Assembly: GCA_019925105.1 (NCBI GenBank)
Contig: JAHGAU010000019.1
Coordinates: 806,001-870,000 of the forward strand
DNA length: 64,000 bases
From: Niebla homalea
Taxonomy: Eukaryota; Ascomycota; Lecanoromycetes; Lecanorales; Ramalinaceae
Direction of reading: 5' to 3'
Both the position numbers and the translations under genes were made by a program. This document shows positions 1 to 13,842 of the stretch, piece after piece. The first letter of the stretch is position 1; the number at the start of each line of letters is the position of its first letter. The notes under the pieces are model-generated. The model saw only the letters and a program-made list of their open reading frames with translations. It ran no database searches and was not told the origin of the DNA.

Positions 1-261
1 CAATCCTTAAGTGGATTTAATTATAATATTATAGGTTTTCTTAGAAAAAACGTATAAATAAATTCTTATTCTTTAAATAGCTATAAATGCTCTTAACCCT
101 TAAGACGTGAGTAAAGGCTGGGTGGATACCGGTTTTTATTCCTAACGTTATAGATGTCGGGTTTTTTACGGTTATTAGTAAGGCCAAATGGCCGAGTGTT
201 AGGGAACGCCGGAATTAGCTTAACTAGATCCGTAGTATAAATCAATCAATCAATCAATCAA
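1..261 (+). mobile_element. LINE 3' end fragment (Tad1-like), cut by the window edge
   Basis: These 261 bases align along their length with the 3' end of the copy finishing at 4391 and, more loosely, with those ending at 5970 and 22758. Shared landmarks are ggaacgccggaattagct and ccgtagtataaatcaatc, followed by an (ATCA)n tail. A short tandem tail instead of poly(A) is typical of Tad1-clade LINEs in filamentous fungi. The rest of the element lies left of the window. Its tail runs straight into the next LINE copy. Confidence 0.8.
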
Positions 262-3200
262 ACTTATATAAATTTAAACCGGTAAAATAATTAAAAACGG
301 TTTTAAGACGTAAATAAAGCCTATTAAACGGGGAAGGATAAAACGCGGTAATTAATAACGTAAAAAAAAAGAAGTTTATAATAATATTAACCCTTAAGGC
401 CGGCCGCTTAACCGGGATTATTATTATAATAAAAAGATTAAAATAAATAACGCTTAATTTTAAAAAGAAACCGTTTATATAAATAAAAATTAATAAAAAG
501 AACCCGACGGATATTAATATTTAATATATTTACGTTTTTAAGGATAATATAATATAACGTACGTAAAGAAGTAATTAAAATTATAATACCGATATTTAAA
601 TTTAAAAAAATAAAGGATATTAATATTATAGCGATATAAAAACCGTTATATAATTTATATATTTATTCTTTAATTAACCCGGAAAATAATTTTTATTTAA
701 CCTTTAAAAATAATAAAATAATATAAACGTATTTCTTTATTAATAAAAAGTTAAATATAAATAATTAAGACGTTACTTATTATAAAGGGAACCTATATAT
801 ACTTTAAATTATATAAGAAAAGGATATTAAAAATAACCTGAATATTTATAATACGTATAATCCGTTATCGGTTAATAAAAAGAAACCCTTTACAATCCCG
901 TTATTTAAGGATATTATAATTATACTTAATAAGTACCTTTTAATAAAAGACTTTAATTTTTATTATATTTAATAGAATAAGGATAATTATATAATTAATT
1001 ATATTAAATTTAAAGAATTATTAATAATTATTATACGGTTTAATTTTACGTTATTAACGTTAAAAAAGGCTATTATATAGGAAAGCCGTAAACTTAAGAT
1101 TATAATTAACTTAATATTTAACTTAAAAAATATTATTAACTTAATTATAATATATAGACCTTAAAAGGATTTAAAATACGGTTTAAATTACGTCCCGATA
1201 TAAATAACCTTAAATTAATCCGTTAACGTAACTCCGCCCTTAACGTTTAAATAAACGTAAAAAACGGTTAAGGAAATTAAGGTATTTATAAAAATAATAT
1301 CTTAATTAACGGAGCTCCCTTAACTTAATAATAAGGAATAAATTAACCATTTTATAAAGTAGGTAATAAAGGCTTTAAATAAAGTAATTAACGTTATAAT
1401 CTTAATAATAAAGCCGTCTTAAAAAGTTAAAATTTATTAAAATAAAAAATATATAAAGGCAATTATAAAAGTAAAAATACTTATAAAGTAAATTATTAAA
1501 TATAAAAACCAAAAAATATTTTAACAATTAAAGGAAGCTTAAAAGGAAAAGGAAAGAATTATTTAAAAGGCTAAATAAACGTACTTCCGGGTTATAATAT
1601 ATAACTTAACGGTTTCCTTTTATAATATTTAAAAGCTAATAAAATACGGTAAAGAATAAAGTGGAAAATTAAAATTTATTTTTAAGTTTTTACCTTTAAA
1701 AAGACTAAATAATACGGTAATAAATACCTTTAACGGTAAAATCAAAGCTCTTAAAGGGGCATTCTTTCCCCCGTTACCGGAAGTTAACTTAATAGATATT
1801 AACGGTATAATATATTTTAAATTGATAATAATAAATAAAATAATAATTTAAGAAATAATAATTAAAACGATTAATAAACTAAAGAAGGATAAAATCCCCG
1901 GATTTAACGGTATATTAAATAAGTTCCTATTTATAATAACGTTATTATTTAATAAGGTTTTTATTTATTTATTTTAAGCTTATTTTAATATAGGATATTA
2001 CCCCCGTAAATTTAAGGAAATTAAAATGATTATCCTTAAGAAGTTAGTTAAGTTAAATTACTTAAAGGTAAAATCATATAAATTTATAGTACTTTTTTAT
2101 ACGTTAAAAAAAGCTTTAAAGACGATAATTATAAAGATCTTAAGTAATTACGTAAAAGGATATAAACTGCTCCTTAATTAATAAATAAAAGTAAAAAAAG
2201 GATAATTAATAAAAACGGCTTTTAAAGGCTTAATCGATAATATATATACGGTATAAAACTATAAAAAAAAAGTATATTATAAGTCTTCTTTCTTCAAATA
2301 TTATAAAAGCGTTTAATAAAATAAATTATTAAAGGTTATTATATAATTTACGGAAAAAAAAGGGTTTTACTTTTCCTTATAAATTAAATAGAAAGTTTCT
2401 TAAGTAATTAAGTAACGTTAATTAACTTAGGATAGAAAATAAGTATAATAAAACCCGTAATAATAAAGATTCCTTAAAGGTTACTTATTTCGTTAATCTT
2501 ATTTTTATTCTTTAACGGCCTATTTATTAAAGACTTAACGAAATTAAAATAGAAAATTTAAATAAAAAGCTTTATTAATAATATTTATTTTTTAGTTTAT
2601 AATACGTTTATTCGTATAAATTATTTAAAGCTAAAATAAGCTTATAAAGTTTACTTATAATAAATAAAAACGTATAAAGCTTAATTTATTTTATATAAGT
2701 ATAAATTTATTTATATAATAAAAAGCCCAAAGCTATATAATATAATAATTATAATAAACTTAAATAATATAACGGTAAAATTAAAAATTAATATTAAAAT
2801 ATTCGGTTTATAAATTAATAAGAAACTGGATTAAAAAAATTATATAAGAAAGGTTTAAAAGAAAATAATTTTATAAGAAAAAAGCCTTATTTATTTTACG
2901 GTATTAATATAAAGAACTATTTTATAAAAAATTAAAACTATTTATTAAGCGGTTATAAAGCTTATAATAATATACATAATAGCCATTTAATATATATCTG
3001 AGGGTATACCTAGATATAGGAAAAAGCCCGTCCGGCAATTATAGAAGGTTTAAAACCGATACTTAAAAGTAATAAATAAAGTATATAAAGCGACTTTTAT
3101 CCTGGTATTAAAATTCAAGGTCTTTATATTATTAATAAAGTTAACTTTAAATTAAATAGTCACTTAAACGAGGCTTAAAAAGGGTACGAACTTAATTACG

Positions 3201-4391
3201 TTAATAAAAAACGAACATATTTATTAAAACTATAAAAGGCCTTAAATAAAAAAACGCGGAAAAACGATATTTACCCTTTTTACGGAAATTAAATTAAAGT
3301 AAACTAAAAAAAAGGTCGACCTAATTTACGTTTAAGAAGTTAACGTAAAAATATATAAATTCTTACTTAAAGTAAAAGTAACGGAAAAAAAGAAAACCGT
3401 AAAAATAAAGTTAACGGCGATTACTTTATAAATTATAAAAAGGTGGATAAAGTATTAACGCAGATATAAAGAATTGATCTTTTAAGGGTAACGGTACTTA
3501 ACTTTAAATAATAATAAAATTACTAATAAATACCTCCGGCGTTATAGGATTATAAGGAAAGATAATAATACGTTAATAATTTAATTCCGGATAAATAAAA
3601 ACGGTTTAATTTATTTCCTCTTTATTATATACGCCGGTAACCGGATTAACGTTAATTACGAATATAAATAGCGAAAACAAAATACTATATACGTATTCAT
3701 CTTTTATTTATTATTTAAAGAGCTTAAACCGGGATTAATTAAAAGGATAAAGATTAATAATTATCGTTAAATACTTATTAATAAAAAGGGTATTAAGGCG
3801 GCCGTTAAATTTATAATAATTATAAGCTTATTACCATAGTTTAACTTAATTAAGGAAATAGAAGAAATAGTTAAAAATTTAATTAAGAAACTTTACCGCT
3901 GACCTAAGGGTAAAAAGCAGCGGCGGGAAAACTATACTTAATAGGGGGCTAAAAGGGCTATAAATATCGGGGCGGTATAAAAAACGATATTATATTAATT
4001 AATAAAATTATATAAATAAAATAATAATAATATATATATTAATAAAAATATTTAATAATATAATCGGAATTCTAAAATTTTAATATTAAATAAACCCGTA
4101 AGGTAACGGAAGAATAATAGGTTTAAGGGTAATCCTTAAATAGATTTAATTATAATATTATAAGTTTTCTTAAAAAAGATATATAAATAGATTCTTACTT
4201 TTTAAATGGCCATAAATATTTTTAGCCCTTAAAACGTAAGTAAAGGCTGGGTAAATACCGGTTTTTATTCTTAACGTTATAGATATCTGGTTTTTTTACG
4301 GTTACCAGTAAGGCCAAATAACCGAGTATTAAGGAACGCCGGAATTAGCTTAACTAGATCCGTAGTATAAATCAATCAATCAATTAATCAA
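262..4391 (+). mobile_element. LINE copy A, 5'-truncated, RIP-inactivated ORF2 and tail
   Basis: Runs parallel to the longer copy at 16959-22758 with an offset of about 18.3 kb: the ccggccg landmark near 400 matches that near 18723, and the reverse transcriptase blocks near 1870-2600 match 20200-20920. It therefore covers the end of ORF1, the endonuclease, the reverse transcriptase and the 3' region, ending in (ATCA)n at 4391. Stop codons fill every frame. The 5' edge is not sharp to me; I place it just after the preceding tail. The 3' tail is closer to the fragment at 1-261 than to copies B and C, so two tail subfamilies coexist. Confidence 0.8.
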
Positions 4392-5970
4392 TAAAAAAGG
4401 TTTAAAAGAAAATAACTTTATAAGAAAAAGGCCTTATTTATTTTGCCGTATTAATATAGGGGGTTATAATATAAAAGGCCCGGATTATTTATTAGGCCGT
4501 AATAAAGATAATCATAATATATATTACGGCCATCTAATATATACTTAAGGGTACTCCGGGATATAGGAAAGAGCTTATTTAAATATTATAGAAAGTCCAG
4601 AATTAATATTTAAGAATAATTAATAATACTTATAAAGTAACCTTTATCCCGGTATTAAAATTTAAGGTTTTTATATTACCGATTAAGGTTTTATTGGATT
4701 AAATAGTTATTTAAATAAAATTTAAAAAATATATGTACTTAATTATAATAAAAAGAAACGGGCGGATCCGCTAGAATCTTAATAAGCCTTAAATTAAAAA
4801 GAATAAATTAAAAATATTTATCCTTCCTTTTATTAAAATAAATTAAAAATAAATTAAAAAGAAAATTAATTTTACCGGTATCCCGGAGGTTAATTTAAAC
4901 GTATATAAACTCCCGTTAAACGCGAAAAAAACTAAGATTAAAGGGATTTAAAAAGTAAAAATTATAACGATTATTTTATAGGTTATAATAAAATAAATTA
5001 AACGTTAACGGAGGTATAAAAATTTTATATTTTAATATTATTATTATTTAACTTTTAATAATAAAAAGATTATTAATAAGTCTTTCCGTTATTATAATAT
5101 TATAAAAAAAGGTAATAACGTATTAACGATTTAATTCCGGATAAATAAGAATAATTCAATTTATTTCTTATTTATTATATATACCAGAAGTCGGATAAAC
5201 GCCGGATATAAGTACGGATAAAGGAAATAGGATACCGTATATATCCTTATTTTTTATCCTTTATTTATAAAGGTTAAGTTAAAACTTATCGTAAAAATTA
5301 ATACTTATAATTATTATTAAATATTATCTATAAAGTAAAATATCCGGGTAATTATTAAGTTTATAATATTTACCGGATTATTATTATAGTTTAACCTCGT
5401 TATAAAGATAATTAAGGTTATTAAAAACCTTATAAAGAAGGGCTATTATTAATTAAGGAAGAAAAGGAGAAGTAAAAACCGGTTATACCAATTATATAAA
5501 CCGGAAAATATCTTTTATAACTATAAAGATACAATAATAAATACTTATTAAAAGTCCTTAAAAAAGTTAATAGCAATAATAAGATAAAAGGAATATATAT
5601 TAAATATATAAATATTAATAAGGATATTTAAAGATATTACGTAAAATTAAAATAATATAAATCAATAAAGGAACGGAAAAGCAATAAGCTTAAAGGTTGC
5701 CTTTATAAAGATATAATTATAATATTATAGATTTTCTTAAGGGAGTTAAAATATAAAAAGTATATAAATAAATTATTATTCTTTAAAAGGCCGTTAATAT
5801 CCTTTACCTTAAAGGATAAAAGGTAAAAGCCTAATAGACGCCGGTTTTTACTTTAACGTTATAAGTATCAGGTTTTTACGGGTACCAGCAAAACTAAAAG
5901 GCCGCGTGTTAAGGAACGCCGGAATTAACTTAGCTAAATCCGTAGTATAAATCAATCAATCAATTAATTA
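4392..5970 (+). mobile_element. LINE copy B, strongly 5'-truncated
   Basis: Aligns from its first bases with 21180-22758 of copy C and has the same length (about 1.58 kb). The start follows aaaggtttaaaagaaaataac and the end is the tail block with ggaacgccggaattaactta followed by (ATCA)n at 5970. It keeps only the 3' part of ORF2, downstream of the reverse transcriptase, and the tail. Many stops; RIP pattern throughout. It begins directly at the tail of copy A, with no spacer. Confidence 0.85.
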
Positions 5971-8900
5971 TATTGAATATTATATAAACGTAAAAAGTTT
6001 ATTACTTGTTTATTTATAAATACTTTTTTTATATTTATATATATTACGGTTAATATCGGTAATAATTTAAGTATTCTTTTAATATAATAATTATATTTTT
6101 CGCTTTAATTAACTTTATATAAAAAAACTATATAAACCGTAAGAAGTAATTTACTATATTAAATATATAGCGGAACCTACTTTATACTTATTTAAAAAGT
6201 CTTATAAAATCTATATTAAATAAATTAAAAAGGGTTTCTATCTTAATTAAACTTAATAAAACGGATAATTTCTCTATATTTATTTTATATAAGTTAAATA
6301 CCCTTATATGTATTTCGTAATATTTTTTACTATATCCGGTTATTAATAATAATATTAAAGTTTCTTTAATATAATTTTTAATAAGAAGTATGCCGTATTA
6401 TTATAGATTTCCTGAAATACTTATTTTATCTTTTTCTTTATTAAATAAATTATTTAACGTTTCCTATATTCATAAAATAATTTATTAATAATAAAATTAT
6501 ATTTATAGTTTATAAGTTATTTATTAAATTCAATTTATTATACCGTATCTTTTCCTTTAGTTTTTATTTTTATTTTAAAATATTTAATAACTTTTATATA
6601 TTAATTATTATCTTTATAATAAATTAATTCCTTAAACTTTAATAACTTTATAGGCTTATAATCGGTTTATATATATTTTATTTTGTAATTACTATTTATT
6701 CTTATATTATATATTTATACCGGATTATTATTAATTATCCCATATAGCTATAGTTCTTTTACATTTATTTTCTTTTTTTATTTACGCTTTTCCCTGTTAA
6801 CTTTCCCTCCGCGGTTTAAGATAATTAGCCCTTTAACTATTATATTGCGATTTATATATTATAATAAGCGTTGATTCTATTTTTTCTTATTTCTTTAAAA
6901 AGTTTTTTTAATATAACGCGATATCCCTTTTTAATATTCTTTAAAAATTATATTATTTTATTCTTATTTTTTTATATTTTAAGGGTCATTTTCTTTATTA
7001 CCTTATTGGGTATATATTCTGGATTATTAAATAATACTCTTAATAGGTTATCCGTAACTTTATTAATCTCTCCTTTAATATATTGAATTTTAATATATAG
7101 CCTTCTTAACTTACTTATTTATCTTATAAAGATATCCTTATAATAATTTATATTTATAAACCCCGTAAATAACTTATAATTTATATATATAATTAAAACT
7201 TTTCTTATATTTAATATATAAGAACTCTTCTTTAAACGTAATAATAATTATTAATTCTTATTTATAAGTATTATAATTATATTCCGCTTTATTTATTATA
7301 TATAAGTTATAATTAAATAGGACGGTATAACCGTTCTCAATCTAGGTAATATAATATCCTATTCCGTACCTTAAAGTATTAATATATATATAGACCGGTA
7401 TCTTTAAAATTTATTTAAATAAAGTTTTAACTTTTATTATTATATTTTATATAAGTTAAAATAATATTTTTTTTAATTTAATTTATTTTTACTTTATATC
7501 TCCGGTTAAGCGGATAAATAAGCGTATTATCTTTATAAAGCTTTTAATTTATTTTCTTATTATACCGACGGTATTTAAGAATCCTTTAATATCCCTTCTA
7601 TTCTACGGTATAGGCTAGTTAAGTATCTTTTCGTACTTTTTAAGTTTAATTTATATACGTCCTTCTATTTTATCGTAAAGGTTAAGTTAATATGGTTATA
7701 TTCCTTTTTAAATATAAGGAAGGATAACTTTAAATTAAATACCGGAATTATTCTTAATATAATATCTATTAATTTAATAAAAATAAACAAAGATATATAC
7801 GTTCTTTGTAAAATTTTTATTAGTTATAGTTATTTAATACTTAATATATTAAAGGCAAGATAATATCGGTTTTTAAGGTATACTTTTATTATTTAATATT
7901 TATATTTTAAATTTACTTAAAAGAAGGTTTTATGTAATAGAATTCTTAATAAACTATATACTTTCTTTATTAACTTTATATAAAATATAGGTACTACCTT
8001 ATATATAAAGTAATAATTAAATATTAATTCTAATTTGATTTTACCCTCTTTATTTATTAATATTAATAATACGTTCTCCATACTTATTTATTTATTTACC
8101 TATATATTTTTCTTATATATATTTAACTTAATTGCTTATTATATAATTATTTTAAGTTATTATTTTCTATAATTTAATAGTTTCTTAATAGTAACTTTAT
8201 ACGGTTTAATCCTTAATCTTAATATTATTTTATATAGAAATAAGTTTATTATTAATATTTTATATAATTCCTTTACGCTTATATCTTTATACGTTTATAA
8301 TACTTAAAGTATTTTAAGTCGTATTTTATCGTTTAAGATAGCCTTCCTTAATATAATACCTTCTTTTTTATTTACGCTTATAGCTTTTTATACCATTTTA
8401 ATATATTAATCTTTCTTTTTATTACCTTTTTATCTATTGAGAATATAATTTAAAATAATTAATCCTTTATAATGTTTATTTCTTTACTTTATAGCCTTAA
8501 AGTTATTTTATTTATTGCTTTATATATATATTTTAAGTAGACTTGACGAGTATTATATTTATATTTTAATAACCTTTAATAAGTTATTTGGTTATTATAT
8601 CGTTTAATTTTAAGGATTATGTTTTTTATAATAAGTAAATAATTCTTATTATCTTTATTTTTTATTTATTTTATCTTTTTTTCTTCCCGTTATTTTGATT
8701 CGTTATTTTCTTTTTTTTATTATTAACTTTTTTTAAGTTATCGGTTATTCTTTTAATATATATCATCTTTCGTTTCTATTATTATAAATATTATTAATCC
8801 AATTAATATCGCCTTTTCTTTATATATTAAGTATTCTTTTTATTATTTAACGTCATTCTAAGCGATTAAGGATAATTTTAAATACTATATTATTTCCTTA

Positions 8901-11900
8901 TTTATCTTAATAAGTATTATATTTATAAATTTAATTATCTTCTGCTTAAATCGATTAATAATTTATTATCAATATAAGATAAAAGCTATCTTCAGGTTCA
9001 AATTATTATTTACGCTTTCTATAATATCTTTTTTAACTCACTTAGGGTCTTTTTATTGTTTACGAGTTACTTTAACGTCTCCTTGGTATTTCTAAGCTCT
9101 CTTAATGCCCCTTAAATGTTTTTAATATTATTATTATTTTTAAATCCTTATTTAGTCTATTATATTTATTTTTTATTTCATTTACTTCTTATAAGTTTCC
9201 CGGTTACTTTTTTTTTTCCTTTACTTTATTTAATAATTATTAATACGTTCCTGCTTCTTATTAAGTATATAAACCCTTCTATCCCCCCTTTTTCCTTAAA
9301 CCCTTTTTCCCCCCAATTTCTAGGCTTTCTCTTCCTCTTTATCCTTATCTTCTTTTTTAAATTTACTCTTAAAGTTTTCTTTTTCACTTTTATACTTAAA
9401 TAATTCAGTTTTATTCTTTTCCTCCTTTAATATAATTACGTTTTTATAATATAACTTCTTATATTATAGCTTTTATTATATCTCGCTAAATAAACGTATT
9501 TAAAACTTAAAGATTTAAACCTTTTCCCCGTAAATAATATCTTTAATCCTTAGTATTTTAATTCGTATTTTAAAGTTAATTACGATTAGTTTTAACTATA
9601 AAATTCTTAATAAAATATTATAATTTAAGTTATCCTTTAATATTATAAATATTTATAATAACCTAATAATCTTTACGACTTAAATATTAAATATAACTTA
9701 TATATAAAGTAATATAAGGTCTCTATTTGTTATTAATATTATTAAGTAATTTACTTTACGTACCTTTAAGAGCATTTTCTTTATTTTTAAAAACTTAATT
9801 AAAGTTAAATTAATTATAATTATATTTAAGCCTTAATTAACTTTCATTATATTTAATTAATTAATTTATTCCGGTTTACAAATAATTATCGTTATTATAG
9901 AGTATATTATCTTATACTTATTAAATATAACCTTAAGGTTTCATTTTGGCCCGGCGATAATAATATTATTGATTTCAAGTCCACCGTTCTAAAGTATCTT
10001 TTACGTACTTTTTTTATCGTTCTCAGGTACCTTTTCGGTAATTACGGTCATTTTATAACGTATGCGATTAAAGTTTAATATATTCTTTATAAGTCGGCTT
10101 ATTTCCTTTCTGAAATACGATAATAGGTATATTAAGTATATAATCGGTAATATAATACTATTATTTAATAGGATTTACTTAACGTTAAAGCCTTATTATT
10201 TTATAAGTTTAATAATTTATTAAAGTTCTTTTTTCCTTATAGTTTTAGTTTTTCCCTTTAATTTTACCTTGGCTTATTCGTTATTTTATATAAACTTGAC
10301 CTTTTCCTTTAAAGTATTATCGTTAACTTAACGTTTCTTAACGGTTATATTCATTATTATACCTATTTCGTAATTAATATCCTCGTTAGGGGATATCCCT
10401 CTTTTACGGTAATAACTTTATAGTTAAAGCTATTATCTATATTCTTATTATTGATTTTATTAAGGATTATTCATTTTTGAAATATAGTTAAGGCAATAGT
10501 TATTGCGTTTATTAATATATTTAATTATTCTTTAAGCGGTACGGTTATAAGTAATAATAATAACCGGTAATTAGTATCGTAACGTCCGTTTCTATAATTT
10601 TAATCCTTTTTTTATATATATATCTTCTTATTAAAGCTAGCGTTATCTCCGTTATATTCTTATTTATAACGTTTAAGCTCTTTTTATAGGAATATAGTAT
10701 AATACCTATAGTATATAAAGTATACTTTTATATTAAATAATTTAAAATTATTAATATATAAATTCCTAGATTTTATTAAATTAAATAGTTTTAATATAAA
10801 CTGGTTAATACCTCTGGTATCTTAATCAGTATATAAAGGTTAACGGATATTCTAGGGTCCTTAATTTATACAGGTTGCTTAATAGGTTATATTTTATTAT
10901 AATAAACCCCAAAAACGGTTCTGATTCCGAGGTTATTACGATAATACTTCTTATAATATTTATATTAATGTTAAGTATATTATTAATACGTCCTAATATT
11001 TATTCTTTATATAATTCTGGGGGTATTTAAATTATTTTATTATTTATAATACTTAAATAATACTATTGTAGTTTACGTAAGTTAAGTTTATTCTTAATAT
11101 GGCTTCTTAAAGGTTTCCGTTCGTACGACTTAATTAATTTAAGAATATTTAAGCTTTAAGATTTACTTTTTTATCCTTTTTTTCTTTTTTAAGCTTTTAT
11201 TTTTTTATTCCTTCCGTAACTCGCTTTATTTTAAGGTATATTTTATATAAGCTAAGTCCTTTATATACGTTTTCTATTAAACGTTTATAAAGCTTTATAT
11301 TTATTAAAATATTCTTAAAACGGTCAATAACGTCTTTTAATATATATTTTAATATTTTATTTATTGTACTTTTTAATCTTCCGGGTTTAGTATCTTTTCC
11401 TTTTAATTTATATATAATATAAAGTATACGTTTATAATAGTTAAAGATAGAATTAATCTTTTAAGATAATACTTTAATATTATTTCTTACTTAATCTATA
11501 AAATCGTTTAAATTTAATTTTAAGAATTCTTTATTTAAAAGTTTTTAAAAGTTCTTTATATTATTTTTTATAACGTTATTTATAGCTTTATTTATAAGTA
11601 AAACTTTAATTTCCGGTTACTTTACTTAACGTATTACGTCTCCTTTAAATCTTATATCTATCGTAACTATTTATTGGCTTAAAAGGGTATATTTCTTAAT
11701 CTTTTTTTATACGTTACGGATTTATCTTCATATATTATTTAATTTATTTTCCTATTCGTTTATTTCTTTAACGCCGTAAAATAAAGTCTTAATCCCAGGT
11801 AATTTTATAATTTTTTATTGTAAAGTTTTTAACGATTTCAGGGTAAAAGCTAGGATTATTAATAATATTACTGAATCTTCTTTTATATTTAATTTTATTA

Positions 11901-12430
11901 CGGTTATTAAAAAGGATACTTAAAATTATTTAATTATTCCTTTAATTTATATATATTAATTAATTCCCCTTTAAATTTGGGGGATTAAAGAATTCTTAAT
12001 AATATTTTATTACTCTTTAAAGAAAGGTTTATAAGGTTTATTATTAAGTGATTTTTAATAATATTTATGATTATTAATGAGTACGGCATGGTCCCGTAAC
12101 TTATATAAATTTGTCCCGATCTTCTCTATCCTTCGTTTAATATAAAGTAAAAGGGTGTATATATTTTTTAATAAAGGAAATAAAATAATAATAGGAGGAG
12201 TAATAATATTACGATTAATTTCTTGGTTAATATAATAGTCTTTAATTTTACCTTTTTTTAATTGAAGGGTAATAAGACGGATACGAAATGAAATATATTA
12301 TCATTAATATATTATTAGTATTAATAAATATATTTTAAGAAAAGTGGTTTATGGTTATTCCGAGCAATTACGTATTATTATTTTTTTTAAAAAGGGAAGG
12401 GTTAAGTTAAAGTATAAATATATAATAATA
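5971..12430. other. T-rich RIP-mutated block, unclassified
   Basis: About 6.5 kb in which the plus strand is pyrimidine-rich, the opposite skew to the plus-strand LINEs on its left. This suggests an element whose coding strand is the minus strand. I could not find the LINE tail, long terminal repeats or a convincing polymerase motif on either strand by eye. CpA and TpG are depleted as elsewhere. A six-frame comparison that tolerates stops against fungal transposon proteins would be needed to name it. Confidence 0.4.
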
Positions 12431-12454
12431 CTGGGGATCTCTTCGTTTCTTAAG

Positions 12455-12601
12455 TGTTAGGACGGATAACCACTCGGCCACGGGGGCAAAAGTAGCTAAC
12501 CTGGGCAGGTAATAGCGCTTAAGGGTAAGCCGCTATTACCATATAAGGGGTATTAGGCCCTAAGGGCCACCCCTGCGGGGTGCGCATAGGCGCTAATATT
12601 A
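12455..12601 (+). repeat. Left copy of 147-bp direct repeat
   Basis: Starts at tgttaggacggataacc and ends at gcgctaatatta. It differs from the copy at 13915-14062 only around the gggggc/caagggc stretch. It contains a near-perfect inverted repeat at 12508-12540 (arms ggtaatagcg and cgctattacc) and a second palindromic stretch around ccctaaggg and ccctgcgggg. Read on the minus strand it ends with tggccgagtgg, a good match to a tRNA A box. Confidence 0.9.
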
Positions 12602-12612
12602 CTTCCCCTCCT

Positions 12613-12632
12613 ATGCACTCGTCCCCGAGTGC
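12613..12632. repeat. Perfect 8-bp-arm inverted repeat
   Basis: Arms tgcactcg and cgagtgca flank a 4-base loop (tccc). This lies just inside the left direct repeat, in the RIP-free island. It could form a hairpin in single-stranded DNA or RNA. A related sequence, gtgcactccgggg-like, appears inverted near 13875-13895. Confidence 0.7.
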
Positions 12633-12750
12633 ACAGCCTACTAAACCACGCCTCTGGGGGGTTACCCCAGGCTGGAGGCCCCGGAAGGCCCGACTTCGGT
12701 ATCCAGTAAGAGCCCCTATGGGGATCACCTACCGGTGGGTTGAGCCGGTC

Positions 12751-13030
12751 CCCGCAGGGCACCGTACTCCAGGGTGAGTCGACCCCCGCAGGGTGTCGCA
12801 CTCAGTAGGCTCAGAGGCCCCCGCAAGGGCATGTCCCGAGATTGAGCCGGTCCCCCCGCAAGGGTACCGCACTCGAAGGTGAAATCGGCCCCCGCAGGGC
12901 ACCGTACTCCAGGGTGAGTCGACCCCCGCAGGGTGTCGCACTCAGTAGGCTCAGAGGCCCCCGCAAGGGCATGTCCCGAGATTGAGCCGGTCCCCCCGCA
13001 AGGGTACCGCACTCGAAGGTGAAGTCGGCC
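12751..13030 (+). repeat. 140-bp tandem repeat, two copies
   Basis: The unit starting cccgcagggcaccgtactcc at 12751 recurs at 12891 with very few differences, and a partial third unit begins at 13031. Each unit carries several hairpin motifs of the type ccc-ccgcaa-ggg. No RIP-type differences separate the copies. Confidence 0.9.
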
Positions 13031-13220
13031 CCCGCAGGGCACCGGACTTCGGGTTTCAGTGAGAGCCCCTGTGGGGATCACCTACCGGTAAGTGGTGAGA
13101 GCCCCCGCAGGGGGTAACCACTTTGGACTCAGAGGCCCCCGCAAGGGCATGTTCCGGGGTTGAGCCGGTCCCCCGCAAGGGTACCGCACTCGAAAGGCTC
13201 AGAGGCCCCGCAAGGCATGG

Positions 13221-13334
13221 CCCACTTTTCGGGTTCAGAGGCCCCCGCAAGGGCATGACCCACTTTTCGGGTTCAGAGGCCCCCGCAAGGGCATGACCCA
13301 CTTTTCGGGTTCAGAGGCCCCCGCAAGGGCATGA
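13221..13334 (+). repeat. 38-bp tandem repeat, three copies
   Basis: cccacttttcgggttcagag starts at 13221, 13259 and 13297, an exact 38-base period; a fourth unit begins at 13335 and breaks off. Each unit includes ggcccccgcaagggc, which can fold back on itself. Confidence 0.92.
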
Positions 13335-13685
13335 CCCAGCCGGCCCTTTAGGACCAGATACCCAACAGTGGAAGGGCACCCGGACCACCAAAGACCCGCA
13401 GTTGAGCCGGTCCCCGCAGGGCCCCGCACTCGAAAATCGCGCATTTTAAGCCGATCCCCGGAGGGCACCATAACCGGTCCACTCAGGGCATCACGTTTTT
13501 ACGCACGAGCCCCCCTGTGGGGTACTCGTTACCCGCAAAAAGCTTATTGGTTTAGGCCCACTTTTGAAGTTTCAGGGTTACTTATACCCTATTAGCTCGC
13601 TTTTAACCCACTTTTGGCCCACGATACGGTAGTTTTCGGGCGTTCCGGCCCCCGCATCGGTAGTTTTTCGGGCATTCCGGCCCTT

Positions 13686-13781
13686 AAATCCACTAGTTTT
13701 TGGCCGTTACGGGCCTTAAATCCACTAGTTTAAGGCCGTTGCGGGCCCCAAATCCACTAGTTTAAGGCCGTTGCGGGCCCC
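13686..13781 (+). repeat. 32-bp tandem repeat, three copies
   Basis: aaatccactagttt starts at 13686, 13718 and 13750. The second and third units share ggccgttgcgggccc; the first has ggccgttacgggcc. The unit is unrelated to the 38-bp and 140-bp repeats on its left. Confidence 0.88.
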
Positions 13782-13842
13782 ACGCTAGGTAATCTCACTC
13801 ACCCGGTATCCTAAGAAGTGCAGAAAAGGCCTGCGTCTTCCG

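Noticed and set aside
6871..9403. Phe/Leu/Ile-rich open frames (6871-7086, 9116-9403) that resemble membrane proteins
   Set aside because: T-rich RIP DNA always translates into Phe, Leu and Ile; there is no start context and the surroundings are dead repeats.
12519..13595. Several overlapping open frames of 65-118 codons on both strands in the GC island
   Set aside because: They follow the tandem repeats and exist in many frames at once because GC-rich repeats lack stop codons. Their products are Gly/Pro/Arg repeats without motifs.
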